Shown here piece by piece: positions 43,199 to 52,858 of a stretch of DNA of 64,000 bases (within the stretch, counting starts at the first letter, position 1; the number at the start of each line of letters is the position of its first letter). Position numbers and translations under genes: made by a program. Origin of the DNA: Marixanthotalea marina (GTDB lineage: Bacteria > Bacteroidota > Bacteroidia > Flavobacteriales > Flavobacteriaceae); the NCBI GenBank assembly GCA_018883545.1, contig JAHLEH010000001.1, forward strand, positions 806,001 through 870,000. Reading direction: 5' to 3'. The notes below the pieces were generated by a model that did no database searches, was not told where the DNA came from, and saw only the letters and a list, made by a program, of their open reading frames with translations.

Positions 43199-44845
43199 AT
43201 GAAAACTATTTTAAAATTGGCAATTGTCTTTGTTTTTGCCCTTTGTTGTAGAGCACAGGAAAATATTACCGTAATCAACGAAAAATCAAATCCTAAATTA
43301 ATTGTTGGTATTGTTGTAGATCAAATGCGGTATGATTATCTAACCCGTTTTTATGATAAATATGGCGACGGTGGTTTTAAACGTTTAATGAATGAAGGCT
43401 TTAACTGCAAGAACAATCATTTTAATTATGTGCCAACCTCAACTGGTCCAGGTCATGCATCTGTTTACACAGGCACGACGCCAAAGTATCATGGTGTTAT
43501 TGGGAATGATTGGTATGATAAGGAACTTAAAACAATGGTGTATTGTGCAGGAGATGATTCAGTTCAGTCTGTAGGAGCCGAAACATCGGATGGCCAAATG
43601 TCTCCGCACCGAATGAAAACCACCACTTTTGGAGATGAAAACCGCTTGTTTACCCAAATGCAAGGAAAAACCATTGGTATTTCCATAAAAGATAGGGGCG
43701 CTATTTTACCAGCTGGACATACCGCTAATGCTGCCTACTGGTTCTATGGAAAGGATAAAGGGCATTTTATAACAAGTTCATTTTATATGGATAATTTACC
43801 AGAATGGGTGGTCGATTTTAATAATTCAAATACAGCCAAATTCTATTTAAGGACTTGGGATACGTTTTATGATATAGAGACTTACACTGAAAGTGGGGAT
43901 GATAAAAATACTTTTGAAGGCACTTTTAATGGCAAGGAAACAGCTACGTTTCCATACGACCTGAATGCATTGAAAGATAAAAATGGAGGTTTCGATATTA
44001 TAAAAACAACGCCTTATGGGAATAGTGTCGTAGCCGATTTTGCCATAGCAGCCATAAAAGGAGAATCTTTAGGGAAAGATAGTGTTACCGATGTGCTTGC
44101 TGTTAGTTTTTCTAGTACCGATTATGTAGGGCATCAGTTTGGCGTGAATTCCAAAGAAGTTGAGGACACCTACATACGTTTGGATAAAGATTTGGAACGT
44201 TTGTTAAAAGAATTGGACTTATTGGTTGGGAGTGGAGAATATACCGTGTTTTTAACCGCAGACCATGCTGCGATAGATGTACCGGCTTATTTACAAAGTG
44301 TTCATGTGCCAGCTGGTTATGTTAATTCCAGAATGCATTACCAAAAAATAAGGGAATTTATGACTAATGAGTTTGGAGATGAGGCTTTAATAGAAAGCAT
44401 CAGCAATAATCAGCTGTTTTTGGATAGGGAAAAAATAAAAGCACTTGACTTGGATTTGGATGACGTTCAAGAGGCGATAGTGAATGAGTTAATTACTTAT
44501 CCTAACATATATAAAGCTTACACGGCCACAATCATGAGTACAACCTCGTACACTGAAGGAATTGAATATTTATTGGAGAAAGGGTTTAACCAAAAACGGT
44601 CAGGTGATGTGCTATATGTTTATGATCCATCCTATATTTCCTATGGTAGAACAGGTTCTACGCATGGATCAGGATTTAATTACGACACACACGCACCTTT
44701 ATTGTTTTTTGGCAAAGGTATCAAACAAGGTGAAACGTTTAAGAGAACAGAAATAACAGATATTGCACCAACCATGTCAGCCCTTTTGGGAATTAGCTTT
44801 CCCAATGCAGCTATTGGTAATCCGTTAGAGTTTGTTTTAGAATAA
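43199..44845 (+). CDS. pafA: PafA-type alkaline phosphatase
   Basis: A 548-residue exported enzyme with a signal peptide (ending CRAQ). The first metal-ligand segment is VVDQMRYD, the catalytic Thr lies in the TSTGPGH motif near residues 80-86, an IGNDWYD segment carries the Asn seen in PafA, and SIKDRGA supplies the Lys/Arg pair. ADHA and STHGSGF...DTHAP complete the metal sites. It hydrolyses phosphate monoesters in the periplasm and is little repressed by phosphate in characterised Flavobacteria. A nuclease gene follows by six bases. Confidence 0.9.
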   Translation: MKTILKLAIVFVFALCCRAQENITVINEKSNPKLIVGIVVDQMRYDYLTRFYDKYGDGGFKRLMNEGFNCKNNHFNYVPTSTGPGHASVYTGTTPKYHGVIGNDWYDKELKTMVYCAGDDSVQSVGAETSDGQMSPHRMKTTTFGDENRLFTQMQGKTIGISIKDRGAILPAGHTANAAYWFYGKDKGHFITSSFYMDNLPEWVVDFNNSNTAKFYLRTWDTFYDIETYTESGDDKNTFEGTFNGKETATFPYDLNALKDKNGGFDIIKTTPYGNSVVADFAIAAIKGESLGKDSVTDVLAVSFSSTDYVGHQFGVNSKEVEDTYIRLDKDLERLLKELDLLVGSGEYTVFLTADHAAIDVPAYLQSVHVPAGYVNSRMHYQKIREFMTNEFGDEALIESISNNQLFLDREKIKALDLDLDDVQEAIVNELITYPNIYKAYTATIMSTTSYTEGIEYLLEKGFNQKRSGDVLYVYDPSYISYGRTGSTHGSGFNYDTHAPLLFFGKGIKQGETFKRTEITDIAPTMSALLGISFPNAAIGNPLEFVLE

Positions 44846-44851
44846 TCTATT

Positions 44852-45661
44852 TTGAATAAAAGAACATTATATTCCTTAATTACGATTGTTCTTGTTTTTA
44901 GTGTTTATGGCTATGAACATTTCTTGAAAAAACAAGAACAAAAGGAAATTGTAGATTCTGGCCAACAAACAAAAAATAATACAAACGAATATTTTTTACC
45001 TACCAGTACCACTGGGCAAATAGTGCATCATGAAGGCTATTCGCTATCTTATAGCGAACCGCACGAACAGGCCGAATGGGTGGCCTACGAATTGAAAAAA
45101 TCACATTTAACGGATGCCGATTTTAAACGACCTTATTTTGAAATAGATAAAGCCGTAAGTACGGGCGCAGCCGATTGGCGTAATTATAAAAATTCGGGTT
45201 ACGATCGTGGACATTTATGTCCTGCGGCTGATAGGGAATTTGATGAAAAGCTTTATATCGAAACATTTCTTACCAGTAATATCAGTCCGCAGAACCATGA
45301 TTTCAATTCAGGTATTTGGAACCGGTTGGAGCAAAAAGTACGCTATTGGGCAGATAAATATAATGGTGTTTTTGTAGTAACAGGAGGTGTTTTAAAGGGC
45401 AATTTGAAAACGATAGGAGATGAGAAAGTTGCAGTACCCAATCAATTTTATAAAGTGTTGATTGATAATAATACAGGAAAAACCAAAATGATTGCTTTTT
45501 TAATGACGCATGAAGCCTCTAACAAACCTCTGTACGATTTCGTGGTTTCAGTTGATACTATTGAAAAACTAACCGGTATTGATTTTTTTCCTGAATTGGA
45601 AGATACTTTAGAAAACTCGTTAGAGGCTTCAAGTAGTTATAAAGATTGGGTTTTTAATTAG
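44852..45661 (+). CDS. DNA/RNA non-specific endonuclease
   Basis: A 269-residue beta-beta-alpha-metal nuclease with the catalytic motif DRGH (Asp118, His121), the metal-binding Asn region SNISPQNHDFN, and an N-terminal membrane or signal segment (residues 6-21). The TTG start lies two codons after the phosphatase stop in the same frame, which implies translational coupling. A nuclease plus a phosphomonoesterase would let the cell take phosphate from external DNA or RNA. Confidence 0.9.
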   Translation: MNKRTLYSLITIVLVFSVYGYEHFLKKQEQKEIVDSGQQTKNNTNEYFLPTSTTGQIVHHEGYSLSYSEPHEQAEWVAYELKKSHLTDADFKRPYFEIDKAVSTGAADWRNYKNSGYDRGHLCPAADREFDEKLYIETFLTSNISPQNHDFNSGIWNRLEQKVRYWADKYNGVFVVTGGVLKGNLKTIGDEKVAVPNQFYKVLIDNNTGKTKMIAFLMTHEASNKPLYDFVVSVDTIEKLTGIDFFPELEDTLENSLEASSSYKDWVFN

Positions 45662-45682
45662 TTTTGTTAGTTGTTGGTTCTT

Positions 45683-45707
45683 GTCATGCTGAACGCAGTC
45701 GAAGCAT
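45683..45707. repeat. Dispersed repeat family A, third copy
   Basis: It contains CTGAACGCAGTCGAAG, one base different from the copies at 9291 and 30267. It lies between convergent genes. Confidence 0.85.
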
Positions 45708-45722
45708 TTTTTTAGAATTATT

Positions 45723-46571
45723 TTATCGAAACTTATTCAACATTCCTTTCCAACGTAGATTTCTAATAAACTGTCCTTCTTCTTCGGTGACTAAAAATTC
45801 CAGTTTGTTTTTTTTACCTTCAAAAAAACCGGCCATATAGTCTTTAAAAAGATTGAAACTTTTTTTTCTGCAGGCCAATTTTGCAGCAGAAATTAAAGTA
45901 ATAAAAAAACCATAGCGCATTTTGTACATGGCTTCACCCTGCAAATATTTAGAAGCTTTGTTGTAAGATATGCCTGTTGGTTTAAGATGTTTTACATGCA
46001 ATGATTCGTCTGTTAAGAGTTCCCAACTATAATATTGTGCCAAAAGTTCATCAACGGTATCCCAACCCATAGATGGTTTTAGTTTGCCAATTTCTAAAAA
46101 ACATGCTTTTCTGTAAGCCTTTAAAGCACCACGAATATGGTCTTTTCGGGTTAGGTTTTCTAATACCCATTTGCCATTTTTTTCAATGTAGCAAAACCCT
46201 GCAGCCATGCCCAGTTTGGTATTGTTTTTAAAATGGTTAGAAAGTTTTTCTAAGTAGTTGTTCGGGAAAATTAAATCGGCATCAAACTTACAGATAATGT
46301 CGTAATCGCCATCCAATGTTTCAAAACCCTTGTAAAATGCATTGATGATTTTGGAACCCGGTAAATGTTGGTTCGATGATTTGGAGTTTACAAGTTTAAT
46401 CCAGTTGTGTTTTTCGGTATAACCTTCAACTATGTCTTCGGTGTTATCGGTAGAATTATCATTTACCACCACCACCCGTTTGGGGAGATGGGTTTGTTTC
46501 ACCAAAGAATCTAAAGTCAACCCAATAGAGCTTTCTTCGTTATGTGCCGGTATGATGATGTAAAAATTCAA
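45723..46571 (-). CDS. Family 2 glycosyltransferase
   Basis: A 282-residue GT2 enzyme: YIIIPAHNEESSIG at the N terminus, VNDNSTDNT, and the metal site KFDADLIF near residue 95. The start is TTG at 46571: no in-frame ATG lies upstream and the GT-A strand starts at once. It follows a methyltransferase gene by ten bases; both probably modify a surface glycan exported by the flippase encoded divergently at 47282. Confidence 0.85.
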   Translation of the reverse strand: MNFYIIIPAHNEESSIGLTLDSLVKQTHLPKRVVVVNDNSTDNTEDIVEGYTEKHNWIKLVNSKSSNQHLPGSKIINAFYKGFETLDGDYDIICKFDADLIFPNNYLEKLSNHFKNNTKLGMAAGFCYIEKNGKWVLENLTRKDHIRGALKAYRKACFLEIGKLKPSMGWDTVDELLAQYYSWELLTDESLHVKHLKPTGISYNKASKYLQGEAMYKMRYGFFITLISAAKLACRKKSFNLFKDYMAGFFEGKKNKLEFLVTEEEGQFIRNLRWKGMLNKFR

Positions 46572-46581
46572 TGTATGATTT

Positions 46582-47109
46582 TTAATGCTGAATTTTTTCA
46601 GCGTAAACTATGTAATATCTCGGCGTAAACCAACGTAGCAACGGTCTGAAGCCTATTTTTTTGGTTGGATTGGTCCATTTTTCTCTAGCTATAATTTTCC
46701 AACCTGTTTTTTCCAATAGCCAATCAAATTGCCAATCTTCAAACTCGTGGTAATGCCTGTCCAACATATCGGTTTTGCTTCGGTAAGCTGATGAAAACCA
46801 TAGCCTGAGAGGTACGCTTGCCACGAGTTTATCTGCTTTAATGGATTTTAAAACTGTAAAAGGCGATAATAAATGCTCGAAAATTTCAAAAGCGGTTACC
46901 ACTTGGGCATCAGAATTTTTAATGGTTGAAACATCTATGTCCAAATCTTCACCCAACGTATTTTCAACACTATAACCATGTTTTTGCATTACTTCTGTAA
47001 ATGGATTTTCAACCCCCAAGTCCAAAATGGTTTCAGAATTGGAAATATGCCGTTTCAAAAAATTAATAGTATGTTTATAACGTTTGTTTGGGTAACTGTT
47101 TTGGTACAT
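46582..47109 (-). CDS. SAM-dependent methyltransferase-like protein
   Basis: A 175-residue protein with a class I methyltransferase fold: ILDLGVENPF as a weak motif I, QVVTAFEIFEHLLSP as motif post-II, and VASVPLRLW. The ATG at 47109 is used because the upstream TTG at 47127 lies inside a -7 promoter box. The glycine-rich loop is reduced (LGVENP instead of GxGxG), so activity is not certain. It is the first gene of a two-gene unit with a GT2. Confidence 0.72.
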   Translation of the reverse strand: MYQNSYPNKRYKHTINFLKRHISNSETILDLGVENPFTEVMQKHGYSVENTLGEDLDIDVSTIKNSDAQVVTAFEIFEHLLSPFTVLKSIKADKLVASVPLRLWFSSAYRSKTDMLDRHYHEFEDWQFDWLLEKTGWKIIAREKWTNPTKKIGFRPLLRWFTPRYYIVYAEKIQH

Positions 47110-47124
47110 GCTGTGTATTTCTTC

Positions 47125-47132
47125 CAAATATA
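47125..47132 (-). promoter_or_regulatory. -7 box for the methyltransferase-GT2 unit
   Basis: Minus-strand TATATTTG, 15 bases before the ATG at 47109, is a perfect consensus match. Its position excludes the TTG start at 47127. Confidence 0.6.
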
Positions 47133-47281
47133 TTAAATAAGCATAAATAGAATGGTTAAATCATAAATCATATTAAAATTGTTATTAGCATTGAAACAAC
47201 TGGCAAAAAGTGTTTAGTTTTAATAGAAACGATTACTTTTGAAATTATTGATAAAAAGCTGAAAATTATTTAGAACAAAAT

Positions 47282-48748
47282 TTGAAAAAAAACAGAGTGC
47301 ATAAGCAGGCGTTTTGGTTTACACTTATAAATTATTTGGGTGTGGCCATTGGTGTGGTTTCTACTTTGTTTGTGTATCCGTATGATAAAGAATTTTTGGG
47401 TTTGGTAAGGTATGTAGATAGTATAGCCCAAATGTTTTTTCCATTTATGGTTTTTGGCGGGGCGCAGGCTTTGATTCATTTTTATCCTTCATTATCAGAT
47501 GATAATAAAAAGCAACTTTTTAAGTATAGTATTTTTACAATTTTAGCAGTTAGTTTACTGATTTTAATATTCTTGATCTTGGTAAACTCATTTGTGGATT
47601 GGAAGAATTACCATTATTTATTTTATGCGTTTCCTATTGGGATTGCCATTGCTTTTACTGAATTATTTAAACGGCAAGCAACTAACATTGAAAGGCTTGA
47701 AATGCCGACGTTTTATGAAAAAATCATTCCCAAAATAGCTTTGCCACTTATTTTCGGATTATTGATTTTTGGCTATTTAAACTCAATAAATGCATTGTTG
47801 GCATTTATTGGTGCTTACATTATCATGTTTGTTTTAATTATTGTTTATGTGCTGAAGCATTTTAAGTTGAATAGCGGATTTAATTTTAAATCCTTATTTA
47901 AAGAAGTGCCAAAAAATGAATATTATAAGTATAGTTTTTACAGTTTTTTAGGAAGTTTTGGTGCGTTTTTGGCTTTTAGGATTGATGCTTTTATGATACC
48001 TGAATTTTTATCGTTTGAAGCCAACGGTACATTTAACATCGGTGTGGCATTGGCAACTTCACTGGCTATTCCGGCCACGGGAATGTTTGCCATTTATGGG
48101 CCTAAAATATCATCACTCATTAAAAATGATGATTTTGAAGAACTTGGCAAAAAATACATTGATATAGCGAAATTACTTTTTTTCATTGGAGCTGTTTTAT
48201 ATACCTCAATTGTTTTGGGAATTGATTCACTGTTTCAATTATTGCCTAAGTATGATCAGTTGGTAGATTCCATTCCCATTATTTTTTTATTGGGAGCCAA
48301 CGTGCTTTTTAATATGTCTACTGGGTTCAATTCTGAAATTATCTCCTATTCCAAGTATTATAGATTCAATATTGTTTCCATTTTAATTTTGGCCGTATTG
48401 AATATTGCTTTAAACCTCTATTTTTTGATTAATACCAATTTAGGTATAATAGGCGTGGCCTATGCGTCTCTAATTTCAATGGTGACTTTCAATTGCCTTA
48501 AACTTATTTTTATCTACCAAAAGTTTGGCATATTGCCGTTTGATAGAGATTATTTTAAATTGATAATTACGGTGGGGTTGGTGTTTTTTGTTTTTTATTT
48601 GATGCCAGATAACGACAACAATATTTTAAACCTATTTTTAAAGGCAGGTTTATGTAGTGTTGTAATATTAATTATAATCTACAAAATGAAATGGGTTTAT
48701 AGTTTTAATTATTGGATTGAAAAACTATTTAAACTTGGTAAACAATAG
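47282..48748 (+). CDS. Polysaccharide flippase/export protein (MOP family)
   Basis: A 488-residue protein with about 14 transmembrane helices, resembling Wzx or the lipopolysaccharide biosynthesis family of MOP exporters. The start is TTG; an in-frame TAA nine codons upstream leaves no ATG. A possible -7 box TACTTTTG lies at 47234-47241. It is divergent from the methyltransferase-GT2 unit and its 3' end overlaps convergent KAS III by 20 bases. The sequence is distinct from the flippase pair at 19.6-23.2 kb. Confidence 0.82.
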   Translation: MKKNRVHKQAFWFTLINYLGVAIGVVSTLFVYPYDKEFLGLVRYVDSIAQMFFPFMVFGGAQALIHFYPSLSDDNKKQLFKYSIFTILAVSLLILIFLILVNSFVDWKNYHYLFYAFPIGIAIAFTELFKRQATNIERLEMPTFYEKIIPKIALPLIFGLLIFGYLNSINALLAFIGAYIIMFVLIIVYVLKHFKLNSGFNFKSLFKEVPKNEYYKYSFYSFLGSFGAFLAFRIDAFMIPEFLSFEANGTFNIGVALATSLAIPATGMFAIYGPKISSLIKNDDFEELGKKYIDIAKLLFFIGAVLYTSIVLGIDSLFQLLPKYDQLVDSIPIIFLLGANVLFNMSTGFNSEIISYSKYYRFNIVSILILAVLNIALNLYFLINTNLGIIGVAYASLISMVTFNCLKLIFIYQKFGILPFDRDYFKLIITVGLVFFVFYLMPDNDNNILNLFLKAGLCSVVILIIIYKMKWVYSFNYWIEKLFKLGKQ

Positions 48749-49787
48749 CATTGATATTCATGCCCGCGCCAACACTGGCAAATATGATAACATCACCTTT
48801 ATTTATGGCATGGTTTTCAAGTTCGCCTTTTAAAATGATATCATATAAAGTGGGAATGGTAGCTACGCTGGAATTCCCCAAATAATTAATGCTCATAGGC
48901 ATAATATTTTCAGGCATTTCCATATTGTATAATTTATAGAAGCGTTTTACAATGGCCTCGTCCATTTTCTCGTTGGCTTGATGGATAAGTATTTTTTTAA
49001 CTTGTTTAATGTCGATGCCACTAGTATCTAAACAGGATTTCATGGCAGCAGGTACATTGGTTATGGCAAATTCGTAAATTTTTCGACCATACATTTTTAT
49101 GTAACGCCTGTTTTCGTCAGAAACTTGATTGTTCGATTCCCCAAAATAAATGAAATGGGCTTCATCAAAAGCATACGTTGCCGTTTCGTGAGCTATAATA
49201 CCGCCTTCCTGATTAGTGGCTTCAACCACAGCGGCACCAGCGCCATCACTATAAATCATAGAATCCCTATCGTGTTTGTCGGTAACCCGAGATAACGTTT
49301 CGGTTCCAATTACTAAACATTTCTTGGCCATGCCAGCTTTTATAAATGCGTTTGCTTGAATAATGGCTTCTACCCAACCTGGGCAACCAAACAAAATATC
49401 GTATGCCACACATTTCGGATTCTTAATCCCAAGCAAATGTTTCACCCTAGAAGCAATACTTGGTACCGTATCACTTTGGCTAGAACCATGCCTAACATCA
49501 CCATAATTATGTGCTACTATAATATAATCTAATGCTTCGGGGTTTATTTTAGAGTCTACAATGGCACGTTCAGCAGCAAAAAAAGCAATGTCAGATGAGT
49601 TTAAATGCGATTTTACATAACGTCTTTCCCTTATGCCGGTAATGGCTTTGAACTTTTCTATAATAACTTCGTTTGAATGGTTTATGGTTGAACCATCAGT
49701 ATTATAAAATTCATGATTTTGGAAATTCTCGTTCTTTTCTACAATGTCTGGAATGTAGCTTCCAGTTCCCGTAATTTTAATATTCAT
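48729..49787 (-). CDS. 3-oxoacyl-ACP synthase III-like protein
   Basis: A 352-residue thiolase-fold enzyme with the KAS III triad: Cys135 in LFGCPGW, His in ILIHQANEKM and Asn in YLGNSSVAT. The ATG at 49787 is used rather than a longer TTG frame. Typical FabH is about 320 residues; this longer form belongs to the KAS III-like enzymes that prime fatty acids or secondary products such as flexirubin-like or lipid precursors. Its acyl donor is unknown. Confidence 0.85.
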   Translation of the reverse strand: MNIKITGTGSYIPDIVEKNENFQNHEFYNTDGSTINHSNEVIIEKFKAITGIRERRYVKSHLNSSDIAFFAAERAIVDSKINPEALDYIIVAHNYGDVRHGSSQSDTVPSIASRVKHLLGIKNPKCVAYDILFGCPGWVEAIIQANAFIKAGMAKKCLVIGTETLSRVTDKHDRDSMIYSDGAGAAVVEATNQEGGIIAHETATYAFDEAHFIYFGESNNQVSDENRRYIKMYGRKIYEFAITNVPAAMKSCLDTSGIDIKQVKKILIHQANEKMDEAIVKRFYKLYNMEMPENIMPMSINYLGNSSVATIPTLYDIILKGELENHAINKGDVIIFASVGAGMNINAIVYQV

Positions 49788-49891
49788 AGCGTTGTTTGCC
49801 TTAAATAGTTTAGTTGGTATAGCCAATATAGACGCTTTTTGTTAAAGACAATTTATATTTTGTTTGGTTTTACGATGTTCAACACCCAAAT

Positions 49892-52741
49892 TTAAGCTTC
49901 CATATAAGCTTCAATGGGGGCACAGGTACAAACTAAATTTCGGTCGCCAAAGGCATCATCCACGCGTCGAACGCTAGGCCAAAATTTATTGTCTTTTATG
50001 TAATCAAGGGGATAAGCAGCCTCTTCTCGGGTATACGGAAAATACCATTCATTAGAAGTTAACATCTCTAACGTGTGAGGCGCATTTTTTAGCATATTAT
50101 TGGTGTCCTCTTTGGAAGCATTGTCTATTTCTTTTCTTATGGCAATCATGGCATCGCAAAACCTATCAATTTCAGCTTTGCTTTCGCTTTCGGTCGGTTC
50201 AATCATCAGGGTGCCTGCAACAGGGAAAGAAACGGTTGGTGAATGAAATCCATAATCCATTAAACGCTTGGCAATGTCTGTGACTTCAATGCCATTAACT
50301 TTAAAAGATCTGCAATCCACTATCATTTCATGGGCTGCGCGACCGTTTTCACCAGAATACAAAGTATCGTAATAACCTTCTAATCTGTGCTTAATATAAT
50401 TGGCATTTAATATGGCCATTTTAGTAGCTTCGGTTAAACCTTCGGCTCCTAGCATTTTAATATAGCCATAGGAAATTAAACAGGCCATAGCGGAACCGTA
50501 AGGCGCTGCCGAAATTGCCGTAATGGCTTTTTTGCCACCCACTTTTTTAATAGGACTGCCAGGCAAGAAAGGGACTAATTGTTCCGCAACACAAATGGGG
50601 CCAACACCAGGGCCACCACCACCATGCGGAATAGCAAAGGTTTTGTGCAGGTTTAAGTGACAGACATCGGCACCAATATTGCCAGGGTTTGTTAAGCCGA
50701 CTTGTGCATTCATGTTAGCGCCGTCCATATAAACTTGCCCGCCATTATCATGAATTATTTTGGTGATCTCTTTAATAGCCGATTCGTAAACACCATGCGT
50801 GGATGGATAAGTAACCATTAAACAAGACAAATTGTTTTTGTATAGTTCTGCTTTTTCACGTAAATCTTCTACATCAATGTTGCCTTCTTCCGTAGACTTT
50901 GTGACAACAACCTGCATGCCAGCCATAACTGCACTGGCTGGGTTGGTGCCATGTGCAGAGGATGGAATTAAACAAATGTTCCTGTGGTTTTCGCCTCTCG
51001 ATTCGTGGTAGGCTTTTATAACCATTAGTCCAGCAAACTCACCTTGGGCGCCCGAATTAGGTTGTAATGACGTTGCTGCAAAACCAGTGATTTCGGTTAA
51101 TTGTGTTTCAAGTTCTTTTAGAACAGTTAAATAGCCCTGAGCTTGTTTGTTCGGTGCAAAGGGGTGGATGTTGGTCCATTTAAACCAACTAAGCGGTAAC
51201 ATTTCTGAAGCTGCATTGAGCTTCATGGTACACGAACCTAGAGAAATCATGGAATGGTTAAGTGATAAATCTTTACGTTCCAATGATTTTATGTAGCGCA
51301 TCAATTCGGTTTCAGAATGGTATTTATTGAAAATATCAAGCGTTAAAAAGTCAGACTCACGCTTTAAAGAACGTTCAATATTATTGGCTTCAGTAATCGA
51401 AGAAATTTCAAAAGCGTCTTTTTCGGCAGCTTCAGCAAAGATTAAAATAAGATAATTGATGTCTCTAATAGCTGTGGTCTCATTGATTGAAATCGTTACT
51501 GTTTCGCTATCGGGATAGTATAAATTGACCTTCTTTTCTTTGGCTACTTTTTTAATTTTTTTGGCATTCGTTTTAATTTGAAGTGTATCAAAATACGATG
51601 TATTGATTTGGTCATATCCCAGTTTTTCAAGAGCATTGGCTAGAGCAGCCGCTTTGTTGTGCACTTTGTTAGCGATAAATTTTAAACCTCTTGGGCCGTG
51701 GTACACGGCATACATGCCAGCCATAACAGCCAGTAAAACCTGCGCTGTACAAATATTTGAGGTTGCTTTATCTCGTTTAATGTGTTGTTCTCTTGTTTGC
51801 AAAGCCATTCGTAAGGCGCGTTTGCCATTCATGTCTTTGGTAACTCCAATAATGCGTCCCGGAATAACACGTTTGTAAGCTTCTTTAGTAGCAAAATAAG
51901 CAGCATGGGGGCCACCATATCCCATAGGGATACCAAAACGTTGGGTAGTGCCCAATACCACATCGGCACCAAATTTACCGGGAGCTTCTAATTTTACTAA
52001 GCTTAAAATATCGGCCGCAATAGCCACTTTAATCTGGGCATTTTGGGCTTTTTCAATGAAGGTTTTAATATCTGTTATTTGGCCATCTTTGCCAGGATAT
52101 TGAAGAATGGCACCAAAGAATTCCGAAGAAAAATTGAAAGCTTTCTCATCGCCTACAATTAATGTAATGCCTAAAGGAATCGCTCTGGTTTCTAAAATGG
52201 ATAAGGTTTGAGGCAATATGTTTTCTGAAACAAAAAACTTATTGATACCTGCTTTTTTCTGGTCGCGTTCGCGTACGGCAAATAATAAACTCATAGCTTC
52301 CGCGGCAGCAGTGCCTTCATCCAATAATGAGGCATTGGCAATTTCCATACCTGTTAAATCGGTTATCATGGTTTGGAAGTTCAACAGTGCTTCCAGTCTT
52401 CCTTGGGCTATTTCTGCTTGATAGGGTGTGTAAGCCGTATACCAACCTGGGTTTTCCAATACATTTCTTTGTATAACGGCAGGCAAAATGGTAGGATGGT
52501 AACCCAACCCAATATAGGTTTTGTAGGCTTTGTTTTTTTTAGATAAATCGTGTATATGAAGCAAGTACTCATGCTCAGTCATGGGTGCCTCTAGATTCAG
52601 TGGGTTTTTTAAGCGAATGTCATTTGGAATGGTTTCATCAATCAGTTGTTCCAGAGAATCAACTCCAATAGTTTTTAGCATTTCCATTTGGTCTTTTTCA
52701 TCAGATCCTATGTGACGAAGCGCAAAAGTGTTTGTATTCAT
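49892..52741 (-). CDS. gcvP: Glycine dehydrogenase (decarboxylating), P-protein
   Basis: A 949-residue single-chain P-protein, the fused form. The PLP-binding Lys is in HLNLHKTFAIPHGGGGPG, and the N-terminal half is a degenerate second PLP domain (GYGGPHAAYFA). It decarboxylates glycine and passes the aminomethyl group to the H-protein lipoyl arm. The ATG at 52741 follows a TTG two codons upstream, which I reject. A possible -7 box TAATTTTG lies at 52764-52771. The other gcv genes are not in the window. Confidence 0.95.
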   Translation of the reverse strand: MNTNTFALRHIGSDEKDQMEMLKTIGVDSLEQLIDETIPNDIRLKNPLNLEAPMTEHEYLLHIHDLSKKNKAYKTYIGLGYHPTILPAVIQRNVLENPGWYTAYTPYQAEIAQGRLEALLNFQTMITDLTGMEIANASLLDEGTAAAEAMSLLFAVRERDQKKAGINKFFVSENILPQTLSILETRAIPLGITLIVGDEKAFNFSSEFFGAILQYPGKDGQITDIKTFIEKAQNAQIKVAIAADILSLVKLEAPGKFGADVVLGTTQRFGIPMGYGGPHAAYFATKEAYKRVIPGRIIGVTKDMNGKRALRMALQTREQHIKRDKATSNICTAQVLLAVMAGMYAVYHGPRGLKFIANKVHNKAAALANALEKLGYDQINTSYFDTLQIKTNAKKIKKVAKEKKVNLYYPDSETVTISINETTAIRDINYLILIFAEAAEKDAFEISSITEANNIERSLKRESDFLTLDIFNKYHSETELMRYIKSLERKDLSLNHSMISLGSCTMKLNAASEMLPLSWFKWTNIHPFAPNKQAQGYLTVLKELETQLTEITGFAATSLQPNSGAQGEFAGLMVIKAYHESRGENHRNICLIPSSAHGTNPASAVMAGMQVVVTKSTEEGNIDVEDLREKAELYKNNLSCLMVTYPSTHGVYESAIKEITKIIHDNGGQVYMDGANMNAQVGLTNPGNIGADVCHLNLHKTFAIPHGGGGPGVGPICVAEQLVPFLPGSPIKKVGGKKAITAISAAPYGSAMACLISYGYIKMLGAEGLTEATKMAILNANYIKHRLEGYYDTLYSGENGRAAHEMIVDCRSFKVNGIEVTDIAKRLMDYGFHSPTVSFPVAGTLMIEPTESESKAEIDRFCDAMIAIRKEIDNASKEDTNNMLKNAPHTLEMLTSNEWYFPYTREEAAYPLDYIKDNKFWPSVRRVDDAFGDRNLVCTCAPIEAYMEA

Positions 52742-52820
52742 ATGCAATGATTCAATTAAGCCGCAAAATTACATAATTATAAATGCCTTTTTTAGATGAT
52801 AAAATGAAAGTTTTTAACCA

Positions 52821-52854
52821 TTTGAAAGCATTATTAACACTTTCTCTATTTTTG
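52821..52854 (+). promoter_or_regulatory. Promoter giving a predicted leaderless mRNA
   Basis: TTTG (52821-52824), a 22-base spacer and TATTTTTG (52847-52854), then four bases and the ATG at 52859. It is the best-formed of three such cases in the window. Confidence 0.7.
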
Positions 52855-52858
52855 TATA

